From Methylobacterium sp. E-066 (lineage in GTDB: Bacteria > Pseudomonadota > Alphaproteobacteria > Rhizobiales > Beijerinckiaceae), in assembly GCF_022829635.1 (NCBI RefSeq), contig NZ_JAKSYO010000163.1:26090-90089 (forward strand): a stretch of DNA of 64,000 nucleotides, written 5' to 3'. Shown piece by piece: positions 17,044 to 25,492 of this stretch. A program made the translations under genes and the position numbers. The notes under the pieces were generated by a model, which was not told where the DNA came from, did no database searches, and saw nothing but the letters and a program-made list of their open reading frames with translations. Numbering within the stretch: the stretch's first letter is position 1; every line of letters begins with the position of its first letter.

Positions 17044-17922
17044 ATGATCATGGCGGATGCTGATATTGGCGGGCTCGACGGATTGGTGACGTCACCGCTT
17101 TCGCGGCGCGGTTTCGTGATGACCAGCCTGATCAGCGGCTGGACCGTCGCGACGACCCGTGTCGAGGCGCAGGTGATCCACACCGATGCGGCCGGCATCG
17201 AGGCCGGCGAGGTGAAGATCCCGGCCGCCGACGGCCCGATGCCTGCCTACCGGGCGGTGCCGGACGGCGCAGGCCCATTCCCGATCGTGCTGGTGATCGA
17301 GGAAATCTTCGGGGTCCACGAATACATCAAGGACATTTGCCGGCGGCTCGCGAAGGCCGGCTACTGCGCGGTCGCCCCCGAACTCTATGCCCGCCAGGGC
17401 GATCTCTCGACCATGACCGATCCCAAGGTCATCATCCGGGACGTCATCTCCAAGACCCCGGACGCGCAGTGGATCGGCGATCTCGACGCCACCGCCGCCT
17501 GGGCGGCCTCGGCCGCGAAGGGCGATCCCGGCCGGCTCGGGGTGATGGGCTGGTGCCGTGGCGGGCGGGATGCCTGGCTCTACGCGGCGCATCGTCGCGA
17601 CCTCAAGGCGGCGGTGGCCTGGTACGGGCCCCTCGGCGGCGAGCGGACCGACATCCAGCCGCGCACCGCCGGGGACGTGGCGGCCGAGATCAACGCGCCC
17701 CTGCTCGCCCTCTACGGCGGCGCCGATACCGGCATCCCGCCGGCCTCCGCCGAGGAGGCCCGGGACAAGGCCAAGCAGGCCGGCAAGAGCGTCGAACTGG
17801 TGATCTACCCGGAGGCACCGCACGGTTTTCACGCGGATTACCGCCCGAGCTACCGCAAGGACGCCGCAGAGGATGGCTGGAATCGGGCACTCGCCTTCCT
17901 GAAAGCCCACGGCGTCGGCTGA
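17044..17922 (+). CDS. Tat-exported dienelactone hydrolase family protein
   Basis: 292 residues. The N-terminus has a twin-arginine signal (SRRGFVMTSLISG, arginines 21-22), pointing to folded export. The mature part is an alpha/beta hydrolase of the DLH family: EEIFGVHEYIKDICRRLA near 86-103 with the conserved Glu, nucleophile Cys171 in GWCRGG, Asp228 (YGGADTGIP) and His260 (EAPHGFHADYR). The Cys-Asp-His triad is complete. Members hydrolyse dienelactone or other lactones/esters; the substrate here is unknown. The first ATG at 17044 follows GGAG closely; the ATG at 17050 is an alternative. Confidence 0.87.
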   Translation: MIMADADIGGLDGLVTSPLSRRGFVMTSLISGWTVATTRVEAQVIHTDAAGIEAGEVKIPAADGPMPAYRAVPDGAGPFPIVLVIEEIFGVHEYIKDICRRLAKAGYCAVAPELYARQGDLSTMTDPKVIIRDVISKTPDAQWIGDLDATAAWAASAAKGDPGRLGVMGWCRGGRDAWLYAAHRRDLKAAVAWYGPLGGERTDIQPRTAGDVAAEINAPLLALYGGADTGIPPASAEEARDKAKQAGKSVELVIYPEAPHGFHADYRPSYRKDAAEDGWNRALAFLKAHGVG

Positions 17923-18113
17923 ACCCGCCGGTTTCCGCCGTCTTGGCGAGATGTTCCCGGTGGGCTGTGCTTCCCGGGACACGGCCACAACTTGTCGAAT
18001 ATGCCAGGGTCTCGGGAGGATCTGTGCCTGCGCGGGTCCGGCCGACCGCGGCGATCGGGGCGTTGAACTGATCGTCGCGACCGCCGTTCAGCCCCTGTAG
18101 AGTGTCCCGGCCC

Positions 18114-18569
18114 ATGAGCGATTCGGTACAGCCCGGACAGAAGCCCGTGATTCTCGTCGTGGAGGACCAACCCGACGAGCGCTTCCTTGCGGCTACGCTC
18201 CTGGAGGATACCGGCTTCACGGTGATTGAGGCCGAGACCGCCGACCGAGCCCTCGCCATCCTCAAGGACCGGGCCGACGAAGTCAGCGTCGTGTTCTCCG
18301 ACGTGCGCACGCCCGGCCCGATCGGCGGCTTCGAACTCGCTCGGATCATCGGTGTGACCTGGCCGCGGGTGCGGGTGCTGCTCACTTCGGGCGATGCCGG
18401 CGACCAGCCGAGCGACCTGCGCATGTCGGCGACCTTCATCCCGAAGCCGTGGCGCGCCGAGGATATCCTGGCCTGGGTCGAGCAGGCAGCGGGGCGTCCC
18501 TCGGGGACGACCGGCCCGGCGGTGATCGGGCCGGGTGGTAAATTAATTACGCCGGGCTTGGAAACCTGA
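18114..18569 (+). CDS. Single-domain response regulator
   Basis: 151 residues consisting of one receiver domain and a short tail. The acidic pocket Glu17-Asp18, phospho-acceptor Asp63 (FSDVRTPG), Thr91 (LLTSGD) and Lys111 (IPKPW) are all present, so it should be phosphorylated. There is no output domain; it would act by binding a partner. The ATG at 18114 is preferred to a GTG at 18102. No histidine kinase is adjacent, and a NepR-like small gene follows 79 bases after it. Confidence 0.87.
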   Translation: MSDSVQPGQKPVILVVEDQPDERFLAATLLEDTGFTVIEAETADRALAILKDRADEVSVVFSDVRTPGPIGGFELARIIGVTWPRVRVLLTSGDAGDQPSDLRMSATFIPKPWRAEDILAWVEQAAGRPSGTTGPAVIGPGGKLITPGLET

Positions 18570-18584
18570 AGCCAACTCCGGGTT
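18560..18584 (+). promoter_or_regulatory. Candidate EcfG-type promoter before the NepR-like gene
   Basis: GGAAA at 18560-18564, then 17 bases, then GTT at 18582-18584. The alphaproteobacterial general-stress promoter consensus is GGAAC, 16-17 bases, then GTT, so the -35 has one mismatch. It lies about 65 bases before the ATG of the NepR-like gene. Confidence 0.25.
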
Positions 18585-18648
18585 GTACGCCACTCCCGGA
18601 GCGCCCGGCGCCCCATCCCGTGCAACGCCGTCGAGCCCAGACTTCATC

Positions 18649-18849
18649 ATGCACATCGTCGCTGCCAATCACGCCGACTCCCTGCGGCGGCGTCCCTGGG
18701 ACGACGCGCCCGAGGCCCAGGTCGTGGATACCCTGAGCGACGAGTTGCGCGCCCACTACGCCGCGGCGGCCGACGAGGTGCCGGCGGAGATCATGGCCCT
18801 GGCGCTCCGTCTCGACGATACGGACGCCGAGCGCGCCTTCGCCGCCTGA
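18649..18849 (+). CDS. NepR-like small protein (possible anti-sigma factor)
   Basis: 66 residues, soluble. The pattern LSDELRAHYAAAADEVPAEI followed by MALALRLDD resembles the NepR core (LRxxYxxxxxEPVPxxFxxLLxxLD), which binds the stress sigma factor EcfG and is sequestered by phosphorylated PhyR. The match is by eye and short, so this is a tentative call. The start at 18649 removes 22 low-complexity residues of the longer frame. A receiver-domain protein lies just upstream and a GGAAA-N17-GTT promoter-like sequence precedes it. Confidence 0.45.
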   Translation: MHIVAANHADSLRRRPWDDAPEAQVVDTLSDELRAHYAAAADEVPAEIMALALRLDDTDAERAFAA

Positions 18850-18938
18850 CGGGTCGGCACGAGTCGCCAAGGCGGGGGAATCTGCTATTCAGCGGGCTCT
18901 GACCTGCCGACGCATCGCGTCTCTCAGTCGAGCCCCTC

Positions 18939-20111
18939 ATGCGTCTTCATTTCCTTCGCGGATCGCTTGCCGCTGGCCTGATCCTGGCCCTGGCCGGGAT
19001 CCAGAGCGTGCAGGCCGCTGCGCCGCCGCCTCAGCCGGCCGAGGGTCCGGGCAGCGTCGGCGACCGCAAGGCGACGATCGTGAAGCGCCTGCTCGGGCGC
19101 GGGACCGCCACCACCTTCGCGTTCCACGCCGCCGGGGCCGCGCCGCCCGCCGGCCGGCCTGTCGCGGTGTTCCTGCACGGCTGGGGCGTGGTCAATCCGC
19201 AGAGCTATGGCGGCTGGATCGATCACCTGACCCGCCAGGGCTGGCTGGTGCTCTATCCCCGCTTCCAGGACGTGAACCGCACCCGCCCGGCCGACGCCCC
19301 CGGCATCGCCGAGGGCTTGGTCAAGGCCGCACTCGCCGACCTCACCTCCGACGCCGACGCCAAGCCGGATCTGAGCCGCGTCGCGCTGATCGGGCATCTC
19401 GCCGGCGCGCCCATCGCTTTCGACATGGCCGCGGGCGCCAAGCAGCAGGGCCTGCCGGTCCCGAAGCTGATCTTCGCGGCGGCGCCCGGCGGCATCGCCA
19501 GCGGCCCGAAATCCCGCGGCATCGCGCTGACCGAACTGTCCGGCATCGACCCGTCGACGCTGCTCATCACCATGGTCGGCGACAAGGACACGCGGGCGGC
19601 CGACCTCGCGGCCAAGCGCCTGCTGCGGGAGGCCAGCGCCGTGCCGATCGAGCGCAAGCTGTTCGTCCGCGCCCTGTCCGACGATCACGGCTTCCCGGCG
19701 CTCACGGCGACGCTGGCGGCGCCCGCCGGCACCGACACCGCCTATGACGGCGGCGCGATCAAGCCGGGGCCGGAGCCGAAGGACGCGGCCAAGGACACCC
19801 CGAAACCGCCGCCGTTCCGCTGGTCCGCCGACATGGCGCTGACCGGCGAACAGCAGACGCTCGTGTCGCAGATCAACATCGCCCGGGTCGACGCCCTGGA
19901 CTACCTGGGCTTCTGGAAGACCTTCGACATCGCGGCGGCAGCCGCCTTCGGCGGGTCGGACGCGAACGCGATGAAGAACAACCCGCGCCTCGCCGACATG
20001 GAGCGCTGGAGCGACGGCTGGCCAGTGAAGCGGCTCTCCGTCGAGACGCCCCGGCTGGCCGCGCCGGCTGCCCAGGCCGGGACCCCGGCGGCTGTCGCCC
20101 GCAAGCGCTGA
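18939..20111 (+). CDS. Exported alpha/beta-hydrolase-fold protein lacking the serine nucleophile
   Basis: 390 residues. The signal peptide is MRLHFLRGSLAAGLILALAG, ending near VQAAA. The fold shows FLHGWGVVNP (oxyanion-hole HG), YPRFQDVNR, then the nucleophile elbow, which reads GHLAG at 152-156 where the family has GHSxG: Leu154 replaces Ser. The acid (GDKDTR) and the histidine (SDDHGF) are still present. About 130 C-terminal residues form a Pro/Lys-rich linker and a helical segment (RVDALDYLGFWKTFDIAAAA). It is probably a non-catalytic or unusual periplasmic binding or scaffold protein; the function is unknown. Confidence 0.75.
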   Translation: MRLHFLRGSLAAGLILALAGIQSVQAAAPPPQPAEGPGSVGDRKATIVKRLLGRGTATTFAFHAAGAAPPAGRPVAVFLHGWGVVNPQSYGGWIDHLTRQGWLVLYPRFQDVNRTRPADAPGIAEGLVKAALADLTSDADAKPDLSRVALIGHLAGAPIAFDMAAGAKQQGLPVPKLIFAAAPGGIASGPKSRGIALTELSGIDPSTLLITMVGDKDTRAADLAAKRLLREASAVPIERKLFVRALSDDHGFPALTATLAAPAGTDTAYDGGAIKPGPEPKDAAKDTPKPPPFRWSADMALTGEQQTLVSQINIARVDALDYLGFWKTFDIAAAAAFGGSDANAMKNNPRLADMERWSDGWPVKRLSVETPRLAAPAAQAGTPAAVARKR

Positions 20112-20185
20112 TCGACTGAGAGGCCGGGCTTCCCCGTGGCGTAGGGCTTGCTAGTCTGTCCGTGTTCGACACGGGGGATGAAGCC

Positions 20186-20386
20186 ATGCCCGAGTTCGTC
20201 GCCAGCCTGCTCGCCGCAGCGGCCTTCTGCCTGACGTTGCTCGCGCTGAACGCGCTGACGCGGCTGCTGCTCCAGGCACATTGGGCGCCGCCGGATCTCG
20301 GCGAATCCGGCTTCCTCCAGATCGGCAGCGCCCTGGTGGTCGCCCGGGTCGCCTACCGCCGGGCGCCGCACCGCCAGATCGATTAG
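20186..20386 (+). CDS. Small membrane protein (66 aa)
   Basis: Begins MPEFVASLLAAAAFCLTLLA and is mostly one long hydrophobic helix (residues 5-27), then HWAPPDLGESGFLQIGSALV and a basic end RRAPHRQ. The ATG at 20186 has GGGGGATG about 9 nt upstream; a GTG at 20162 would add eight residues. No recognised family. A family D hairpin starts 2 bases after its stop. Confidence 0.5.
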   Translation: MPEFVASLLAAAAFCLTLLALNALTRLLLQAHWAPPDLGESGFLQIGSALVVARVAYRRAPHRQID

Positions 20387-20387
20387 G

Positions 20388-20432
20388 GCATCATCCCGAA
20401 AGGCGGTTTCCGGCTTTCGGAGAAGATGATGC
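20388..20432. repeat. Family D hairpin element, copy 1
   Basis: GCATCATC pairs with GATGATGC at the ends, and CCGAAAG with CTTTCGG inside, around an 11-base loop. It lies between the 3' ends of two convergent genes. Related elements are at 37176 and 50295. It is a short REP-like palindrome that may also act as a bidirectional transcript end, though it has no U-tract. Confidence 0.75.
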
Positions 20433-20444
20433 AAACGCAAAGTC

Positions 20445-21401
20445 TCAGCGCAGAAAATCCCCGAACGCCCGCGGGCCATTGCCGGTGGGGATGGTCGCCA
20501 GCACCTTGAGCGTGCGGGCGTCGAGGACGCTCAGCGTGTTGTCGCCCCAGTTGGCGACGTAGAGGCGGCCGTCGCTATCGGCTGCGATGCCCTCGGGATG
20601 GTCGCCGACATCGATGTCGGCGATCGGCTTGAGGGTGGCGAGGTCGAAGGCCGTGACGCTGCCGGCATATTGGTCGGTGACGAAGCCGCGGCCTTGCGAC
20701 AGCGCAATCACGTAGGGCCGCCGGCCGGTGGGAATCCGGGTGATCTCGCGCCCCGCCGCGAGGTCGATCACCGAGACGTCGTCGCTCGTGACGTTGGCCG
20801 TGTAGGCGCGCCCGGCGGCGGCATCCAGGGTGATGCCGAACGGGTGCTGCCCCACCGGGATTGTTTTGGATTCTTTGCGGGTTCGTGCGTCGACCACCGA
20901 GACCGTGTCGGCCTCCCGGTTGGCGACGTAGAGCGTGCCGCCGTCCGGCGCGATGGCGATGCCGGAGGGCGAGGCGCCGACCACGATCTCGCCGTCGGGA
21001 ACCAGCGTACCGTCGCGCTCGGTCAGCACGAACAGCCGGTGGCCATACCAATCCGCCACGTAGACGGTGCCGCCCTTCGGATCGGCGGCGACGCCGAGCG
21101 GTCCGCCCGGCAGGGGCACCTCGGCGACGACGCGACCGGCATCGAGGTCGAGCACGGCGAGGCCATGGCCCTCGGGCCGGGTGACGTAGGCCCGCTTGCG
21201 ATCGGGCGACAGGGCGATCCCGGCCGGTGCCCCGTCGAGGGCGATGCTGCGCACCACCTTGCCGGCGGCGAGGTCGACGATCTCGACCACGCCGCCGAGC
21301 TGGGCCGTCACGATCGCTTCCCGCGCCGGTTCGGCGCGGGCCAGCGTCGCGACCAGGGCGAGGGCGGCGGCGAGCGCCGCGCCGCGCCTGTTCAGGCTCA
21401 C
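20445..21401 (-). CDS. Exported YVTN-type beta-propeller protein
   Basis: 318 residues. A signal peptide (VSLNRRGAALAAALALVATL, ending near ARA) precedes six to seven repeats of about 42 residues of the type YVxN-xxxDTVSVxDxxTxKxxxxIPVGxxPxGI (for example YVANREADTVSVVDARTRKE). Such propellers sit in the periplasm of methylotrophs near PQQ dehydrogenase and cofactor genes; none has a firmly established reaction. The GTG at 21401 overlaps the stop of the MxaD-like gene (GTGA), so the two are coupled. LutB (27555) is a second propeller of the same type in this window. Confidence 0.85.
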   Translation of the reverse strand: MSLNRRGAALAAALALVATLARAEPAREAIVTAQLGGVVEIVDLAAGKVVRSIALDGAPAGIALSPDRKRAYVTRPEGHGLAVLDLDAGRVVAEVPLPGGPLGVAADPKGGTVYVADWYGHRLFVLTERDGTLVPDGEIVVGASPSGIAIAPDGGTLYVANREADTVSVVDARTRKESKTIPVGQHPFGITLDAAAGRAYTANVTSDDVSVIDLAAGREITRIPTGRRPYVIALSQGRGFVTDQYAGSVTAFDLATLKPIADIDVGDHPEGIAADSDGRLYVANWGDNTLSVLDARTLKVLATIPTGNGPRAFGDFLR

Positions 21402-21931
21402 GAGCCCTTCTCGACCTTGGCCTTCAGGTTGGCGAGGCTCGCCTTGATCCAGTCGCCGACGCCCTTCTCGGAGGCCTCGTCGTTCAGCTCGGGCGGCGGA
21501 TCGTTGTTCATGTAGCCGCGGTAGAAGGCGGCCTTCCACTCGACCTTGGATTTGGCGTCGCCCGCGGGCTCGACCGTGATCGTCGCCGAATAGTCGTTGG
21601 CCGGCAGGTCCTTCACGTCGACCTTCTCGATGTAGTACGAGAACAGCTTGTCGTCCGGCTTGTACTTGTTGCTGGTCTCTTGAATCTGGTTGCCGTTCTT
21701 CAGCGTCAGGGTGCGCTTGAACTTGGTCGGCACGTCGCCGCTGACCTCGGTCTTGGTGACGTTCTGCATCCAGTCGGCGTTCTTCACGTCGCCGATCACC
21801 GCCCAGACCTTGTCGGCCGGTGCGCTGATTTCGATCGACTCGGAGATCTTGCGCCGGGTCGGGCCGTGGGCCTGCGCGGTCGCCGCCACCAGGGCAGCCG
21901 TGGCCGCCAGGGCCAGGGTCATTGTCTTCAT
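21398..21931 (-). CDS. MxaD-like SRPBCC periplasmic protein
   Basis: 177 residues. The signal peptide is MKTMTLALAATAALVAATAQ, followed by AHGPTRRKISESIEISAPAD and KVWAVIGDVKNADWM. The AHGPT...-VEI-P--KVW pattern is that of MxaD, a periplasmic protein reported to stimulate electron transfer between methanol dehydrogenase and its cytochrome c. The SRPBCC fold forms a hydrophobic pocket. True mxaD sits in the mxa cluster, so this is probably a paralogue serving a lanthanide- or PQQ-linked oxidation system. It is 116 bases downstream of the DUF447 gene on the same strand. Confidence 0.8.
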   Translation of the reverse strand: MKTMTLALAATAALVAATAQAHGPTRRKISESIEISAPADKVWAVIGDVKNADWMQNVTKTEVSGDVPTKFKRTLTLKNGNQIQETSNKYKPDDKLFSYYIEKVDVKDLPANDYSATITVEPAGDAKSKVEWKAAFYRGYMNNDPPPELNDEASEKGVGDWIKASLANLKAKVEKGS

Positions 21932-22047
21932 CGTGTCCTGCTCCTCCCGCCTCCAGGGCGCATTCCGGTGATGGGGATACCGGTTTCGCGCCTCAGTGCG
22001 TGTCACAAGTGAGTGTCAGACCCGCATCCGAACGCCCGGATACGGAT

Positions 22048-22638
22048 CTAGCGTTCGTCCCGATCAAGGACGCGCGCCTCGGGGCCGAGGGCCGCCGCGA
22101 CCTTGTCCTCGATCCAGCCCCAGGCCTCACGCTCGCGCGGGCCCGCGGTCTTGGCGATGGCGATGGCGAGGTAGGCCATCTCCGTCAACACCTTGTCCGG
22201 CTCAAGCATGTGGAGCCGGGTCGAGAGGATCGCCCCCTCCAGCACCGCGGCCTGGGCGCGGTTGTAGCCGATGAACGGCGCGTGGGCGGCGGAATGGACC
22301 ATGCGGCCGCGGAAGCGCGGCCTTGTCTCGTGGTCCTCGACCGACGCGACCTCGAATTCGGCATGGCCGAAACTGTCGGCCAACCGCCGGCCGGGAATGG
22401 CCGCGCAGGCCACGGTCGGCCATTCGCGCCGCCCGGTCACCGCGCCGGCGATCACCCGGATGTCCCGCGGGCTCGACGCCGCGAAGCACGGGTTGGCTTC
22501 GAGATTGGCGATGGTCGGCGAGGGCCGGAACGGCGCCAGCACGTAGCCGTCCGCCTCGCCGATCAGCCCGAACGGCACGAGGTGCAGCTCGCCGGACGGC
22601 GCGAGCGTGGTGACGATCGTCTCCAGGATCAGCGGCAT
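22048..22638 (-). CDS. DUF447 family protein of the tetrahydromethanopterin gene set
   Basis: 196 residues. It begins MPLILETIVTTLAPSGELHL and contains the conserved FRPSPTIANLEANP and VEDHETRPRFRGRMVH segments of DUF447, a flavin-reductase-like split-barrel family found in methanogens and in methylotrophs that use H4MPT. Its reaction has not been established; co-occurrence with H4MPT and methylofuran genes suggests a role in cofactor biosynthesis. It starts 2 bases after the stop of the DHPS-related gene and is the last gene of that tightly packed operon. Confidence 0.85.
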   Translation of the reverse strand: MPLILETIVTTLAPSGELHLVPFGLIGEADGYVLAPFRPSPTIANLEANPCFAASSPRDIRVIAGAVTGRREWPTVACAAIPGRRLADSFGHAEFEVASVEDHETRPRFRGRMVHSAAHAPFIGYNRAQAAVLEGAILSTRLHMLEPDKVLTEMAYLAIAIAKTAGPREREAWGWIEDKVAAALGPEARVLDRDER

Positions 22639-22640
22639 GG

Positions 22641-24200
22641 TCAGGCCCTGTCCGCCGGCACCAGCCGGCCGCAGACCAGCTTTGTCGCGGGTTGCGGCGT
22701 CTCCGGCGTGGCCTCGTCCCGAGCCTCAGCTTCCGAGATCGTCTCAGGCACGTCCGCATCCGCCTCGGGCTTCACCAGCCGGGCGTCGCGGGTGCCGGGC
22801 GGCGGCGCGTCGGGGCCGGAATGGCGGGTGTGGCCGGCCTTCTTGAAGGCCGTCGCATCCTCGACATCGGCGTCGGCCGCGCAGCCCCAGTCGAGGGGCT
22901 CGTCCTGGACGTAACGCTTGCCGAGTCGCCAGGCGGTCTCGGCCTTGGCGAGTTCGGCCCCGAGATAGAAGGCGTGGGCGCCGTCGCTCTTCACGTCGAG
23001 GTCGGGGAAGAAGGCCATCGCGTCGGTGCCGACCCTGTGGGTGTCGCGATTGTAGACGTGGATCCCGTCCTCGGCGACCGCGATCCGGTAATTCGGGTCG
23101 CGGACCTCGGCGGCGGCCTGGGCGACCTCCGCGGCGGTCTGCACGAAGGGGCGCTTGTCGTGAAGGGCGAGCAGCGCCCGTCCGTAGCCCTTGGGCAGGG
23201 CGGAATCGGCTTTTGCCGCGTACATCACCCGCCGGGCGGCATCGTGCTCCTCGACGGTGCGTCTCGTGTGGTTCGAGACCTGGACGATCAGCACGTTGCC
23301 AATCGACAGTTCTGAGCACATCCCGACCAGCAAAGCGGTGACGCCCAGCGAATCCGCCTCGGTCAGCTCCGTCAGGTTGCCGGTGCCCATCATCATCTGG
23401 ATGTCGGGCCAGCGGGCGCGGGTGTCGCGGTAGCGGCTGATCGAGTCCACGAAGCCGTGGTGGATCGGCTCCAGGATCGGATCCGCCAGGAACGGGCGCC
23501 CGGCCTCCAGCATCCGCTCGATCGCCCGGTCGAGGGAGGGCAGGTCGTCCGGGCGCAGGGGCACCAGGATCGGCACCGCGTCGGTCTCGAAGGCCAGATC
23601 CAACGTGTCGATGTTCAGGCTGAGCAGGTAGTCGGCCCCGGCGCGGGCGCCCCGGGCCAGCTCGTCCCGGGAGAAGGAATCGACGCTGACCTTCAGGCCG
23701 GCGCCTTTCAGGGCCGCGACCGAGTCCTCGAGATGCGGGAAGGTCGTGTCCGGCAGGCCGCCGAGGTCGATCACGTCGGCGCCGCGGCGGGCGAGGTCGA
23801 GCCCCTTGGCCAGAATCGCGTCGGGGGTCATCTTCGAGGCGTCGACGATCTCGGAGAAAATCCGCAGGTCGTGCTTCGACAGATCCACCTTACGGCCGGC
23901 GAGGCCGAGCCAAGCCGGCAGATCCACCACCTCGTCCGGCCCGCGCTCCACCGGCAGATGGAAATGCTCGGCTAGGCGGCCGGTGTCGGCCCGGCAGCGG
24001 CCGGGCAGGACGATCCGGGTCGCGCGCTCAGGGATCTCGACCCGGCGGCGGATGATCTCTTCCGTCATCAGCGCGGCGACCTTCACGCCAGCATCCGCGA
24101 TGCTCCAGCGGATCGTCGCCGGCAGGCCAGCCGCGACCTTCTCCAGCCGCGCCCGAGCGAGGCGGCCGGTGACGAAGACGATGTGCTCGGGGGCGCTCAC
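22641..24200 (-). CDS. Dihydropteroate-synthase-related protein (DUF6513 + DHPS-like)
   Basis: 519 residues. An N-terminal DUF6513-type domain (about 1-140, starting HIVFVTGRLARARLEKV) is followed by a TIM-barrel DHPS-like domain (from about 140) with GADVIDLGGLPDT, VSVDSFSRDEL and MMMGTGNLTELTEADSLG. This architecture is that of archaeal and methylotroph DHPS-related proteins, proposed to act in the pterin-arylamine condensation of tetrahydromethanopterin; direct proof is lacking. The GTG at 24200 overlaps the kinase stop (GTGA). The final 60 residues are acidic and Pro-rich and look disordered. Confidence 0.85.
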   Translation of the reverse strand: MSAPEHIVFVTGRLARARLEKVAAGLPATIRWSIADAGVKVAALMTEEIIRRRVEIPERATRIVLPGRCRADTGRLAEHFHLPVERGPDEVVDLPAWLGLAGRKVDLSKHDLRIFSEIVDASKMTPDAILAKGLDLARRGADVIDLGGLPDTTFPHLEDSVAALKGAGLKVSVDSFSRDELARGARAGADYLLSLNIDTLDLAFETDAVPILVPLRPDDLPSLDRAIERMLEAGRPFLADPILEPIHHGFVDSISRYRDTRARWPDIQMMMGTGNLTELTEADSLGVTALLVGMCSELSIGNVLIVQVSNHTRRTVEEHDAARRVMYAAKADSALPKGYGRALLALHDKRPFVQTAAEVAQAAAEVRDPNYRIAVAEDGIHVYNRDTHRVGTDAMAFFPDLDVKSDGAHAFYLGAELAKAETAWRLGKRYVQDEPLDWGCAADADVEDATAFKKAGHTRHSGPDAPPPGTRDARLVKPEADADVPETISEAEARDEATPETPQPATKLVCGRLVPADRA

Positions 24201-24766
24201 GCCGCCACCCGCTGCTGCAGCGTCACCTGGCTGGTCGGTCCCCAGATCGCGATCGGGCCGCCATAGCGCTTTGCGAAAGCCGGGAAGGCGGCATCGACCA
24301 GCCCGCGCCGGGCCAGAAGGGCAGGGGACGCGTCGGCCGCGGCGTCGGCGGACTTCACCAGCACGCAGCGGCCGGCACGCAGGCGCGCGGCCAGCCAGAG
24401 CGCGAGGCTGTCGGAGGTGACGTCCCAACTCTCGGGGATATCGGGATTGCCGGCGCGCAGGCTCGCCGGATCCCAGACGCAGGCCGCGGCATCGTCGGCC
24501 CACGGGGCGACGCTGCGGACGAGGCGCGGCTCCAAACTCCGAAAAAAAACGGCCATGCGGCCCATGGCGTCGAGGGCGCGGCGGTGAGCCTCGGCATCGT
24601 CGAAGCCGTCGCGGATCTGATCGGCCCGCACGGCATCCGCGAAGGCGCCGCCGCCCGGCACGACGATGCAGCGCCCGTGGACGCCCTCGGCCACCTCCGC
24701 CAGCAGAGCGCGCAGCCGCGCCGGATCCGCCTCCAGGCTGCCGCCGATCTTGAGGATCGTCGTCAC
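24197..24766 (-). CDS. Amino-acid-kinase-family protein, MfnE-like
   Basis: 189 residues with the kinase fold signatures TTILKIGGSLEADPARL (Lys and GGS loop), CIVVPGGGAFADAVR and WDVTSDSLALWLAARL. In methanogens MfnE of this family phosphorylates the furan phosphate made by MfnB to the diphosphate for methanofuran synthesis. The order MfnB then kinase here supports the same job in methylofuran synthesis. The GTG at 24766 overlaps the mfnB stop and its own stop overlaps the next start, so translation is coupled on both sides. Confidence 0.82.
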   Translation of the reverse strand: MTTILKIGGSLEADPARLRALLAEVAEGVHGRCIVVPGGGAFADAVRADQIRDGFDDAEAHRRALDAMGRMAVFFRSLEPRLVRSVAPWADDAAACVWDPASLRAGNPDIPESWDVTSDSLALWLAARLRAGRCVLVKSADAAADASPALLARRGLVDAAFPAFAKRYGGPIAIWGPTSQVTLQQRVAA

Positions 24767-25488
24767 GCGGCGTCCCGATGGTTCGGCCGCAGGGCGCGCA
24801 CGGCCTCGGCGACCCGCAAGGGATCGATGCCGTTGCGCCGGTCGAAATCGCGGCACAGGCCGCCGCGGAAGCCGAAATAATCCGGACGGTGGGCGCTTAA
24901 GGTCGGGATGTCGGTGATCCGGAGAGAGCCGGCGAGCCCGCACATCAGCCCGTGGGTCCGGCATGCGGCCGTGAAGGCTGCGAGCGTATCCGGCTCGGCG
25001 AGATCGGTCAGCCGGGCGCCGGACTTGCCGGCGGTGTCGATCATCGCCCCCGCGAAGCCGGCCCGCGCCAAGGCCGGGACCAAGTCGGCCGCCGGTCCGT
25101 CCTCGGCGAACAGGACGGCGATCAAGCGGCCGGGCGCTGCAGCCGTCAGATAGGCGAGCGCGGCCGTGTCGCGCCTGTCCCGGATGTCGAGACCGGTCTT
25201 CACCCAGTCGATCCCGGTCGCCGCCATCGCGGTGACGGATTCGGGCGTCGGATCGGCCACGGCGCTGGTGACGGCGGCGCCGGCGACCCGGGCGACGATC
25301 TCCGCCACCAGTCCCACGTCGAGAGCGCCGAGCGCCCCACGCTCCGGATCCTTGGCATCGATCAGGTCGGCCCCGGCGAGCTGGGCGGCCTCGGCCTCGG
25401 CCGGATCGCGGACGCTGACGAGGAGGCGGGGCAGGGGGCCGGGCGGAACGGGGAACGCGGACACGGATCTCTCGAAGATGGGCGGCAC
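24763..25488 (-). CDS. mfnB: (5-formylfuran-3-yl)methyl phosphate synthase
   Basis: 241 residues, DUF556/MfnB family. A TIM barrel with the active-site Lys46 in LIDAKDPERGALG (matching the catalytic Lys of the methanogen enzyme) and Lys97 in DWVKTGLD. It condenses two glyceraldehyde-3-phosphate molecules into the furan phosphate precursor of methanofuran/methylofuran, the carrier used by the formyltransferase/hydrolase complex in formaldehyde oxidation. Position 4 bases after the DUF2380 gene and overlap with the kinase gene place it in the cofactor operon. The last residues GLCRDFDRRNGID are typical of the family. Confidence 0.9.
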   Translation of the reverse strand: MPPIFERSVSAFPVPPGPLPRLLVSVRDPAEAEAAQLAGADLIDAKDPERGALGALDVGLVAEIVARVAGAAVTSAVADPTPESVTAMAATGIDWVKTGLDIRDRRDTAALAYLTAAAPGRLIAVLFAEDGPAADLVPALARAGFAGAMIDTAGKSGARLTDLAEPDTLAAFTAACRTHGLMCGLAGSLRITDIPTLSAHRPDYFGFRGGLCRDFDRRNGIDPLRVAEAVRALRPNHRDAA

Positions 25489-25492
25489 GCAA

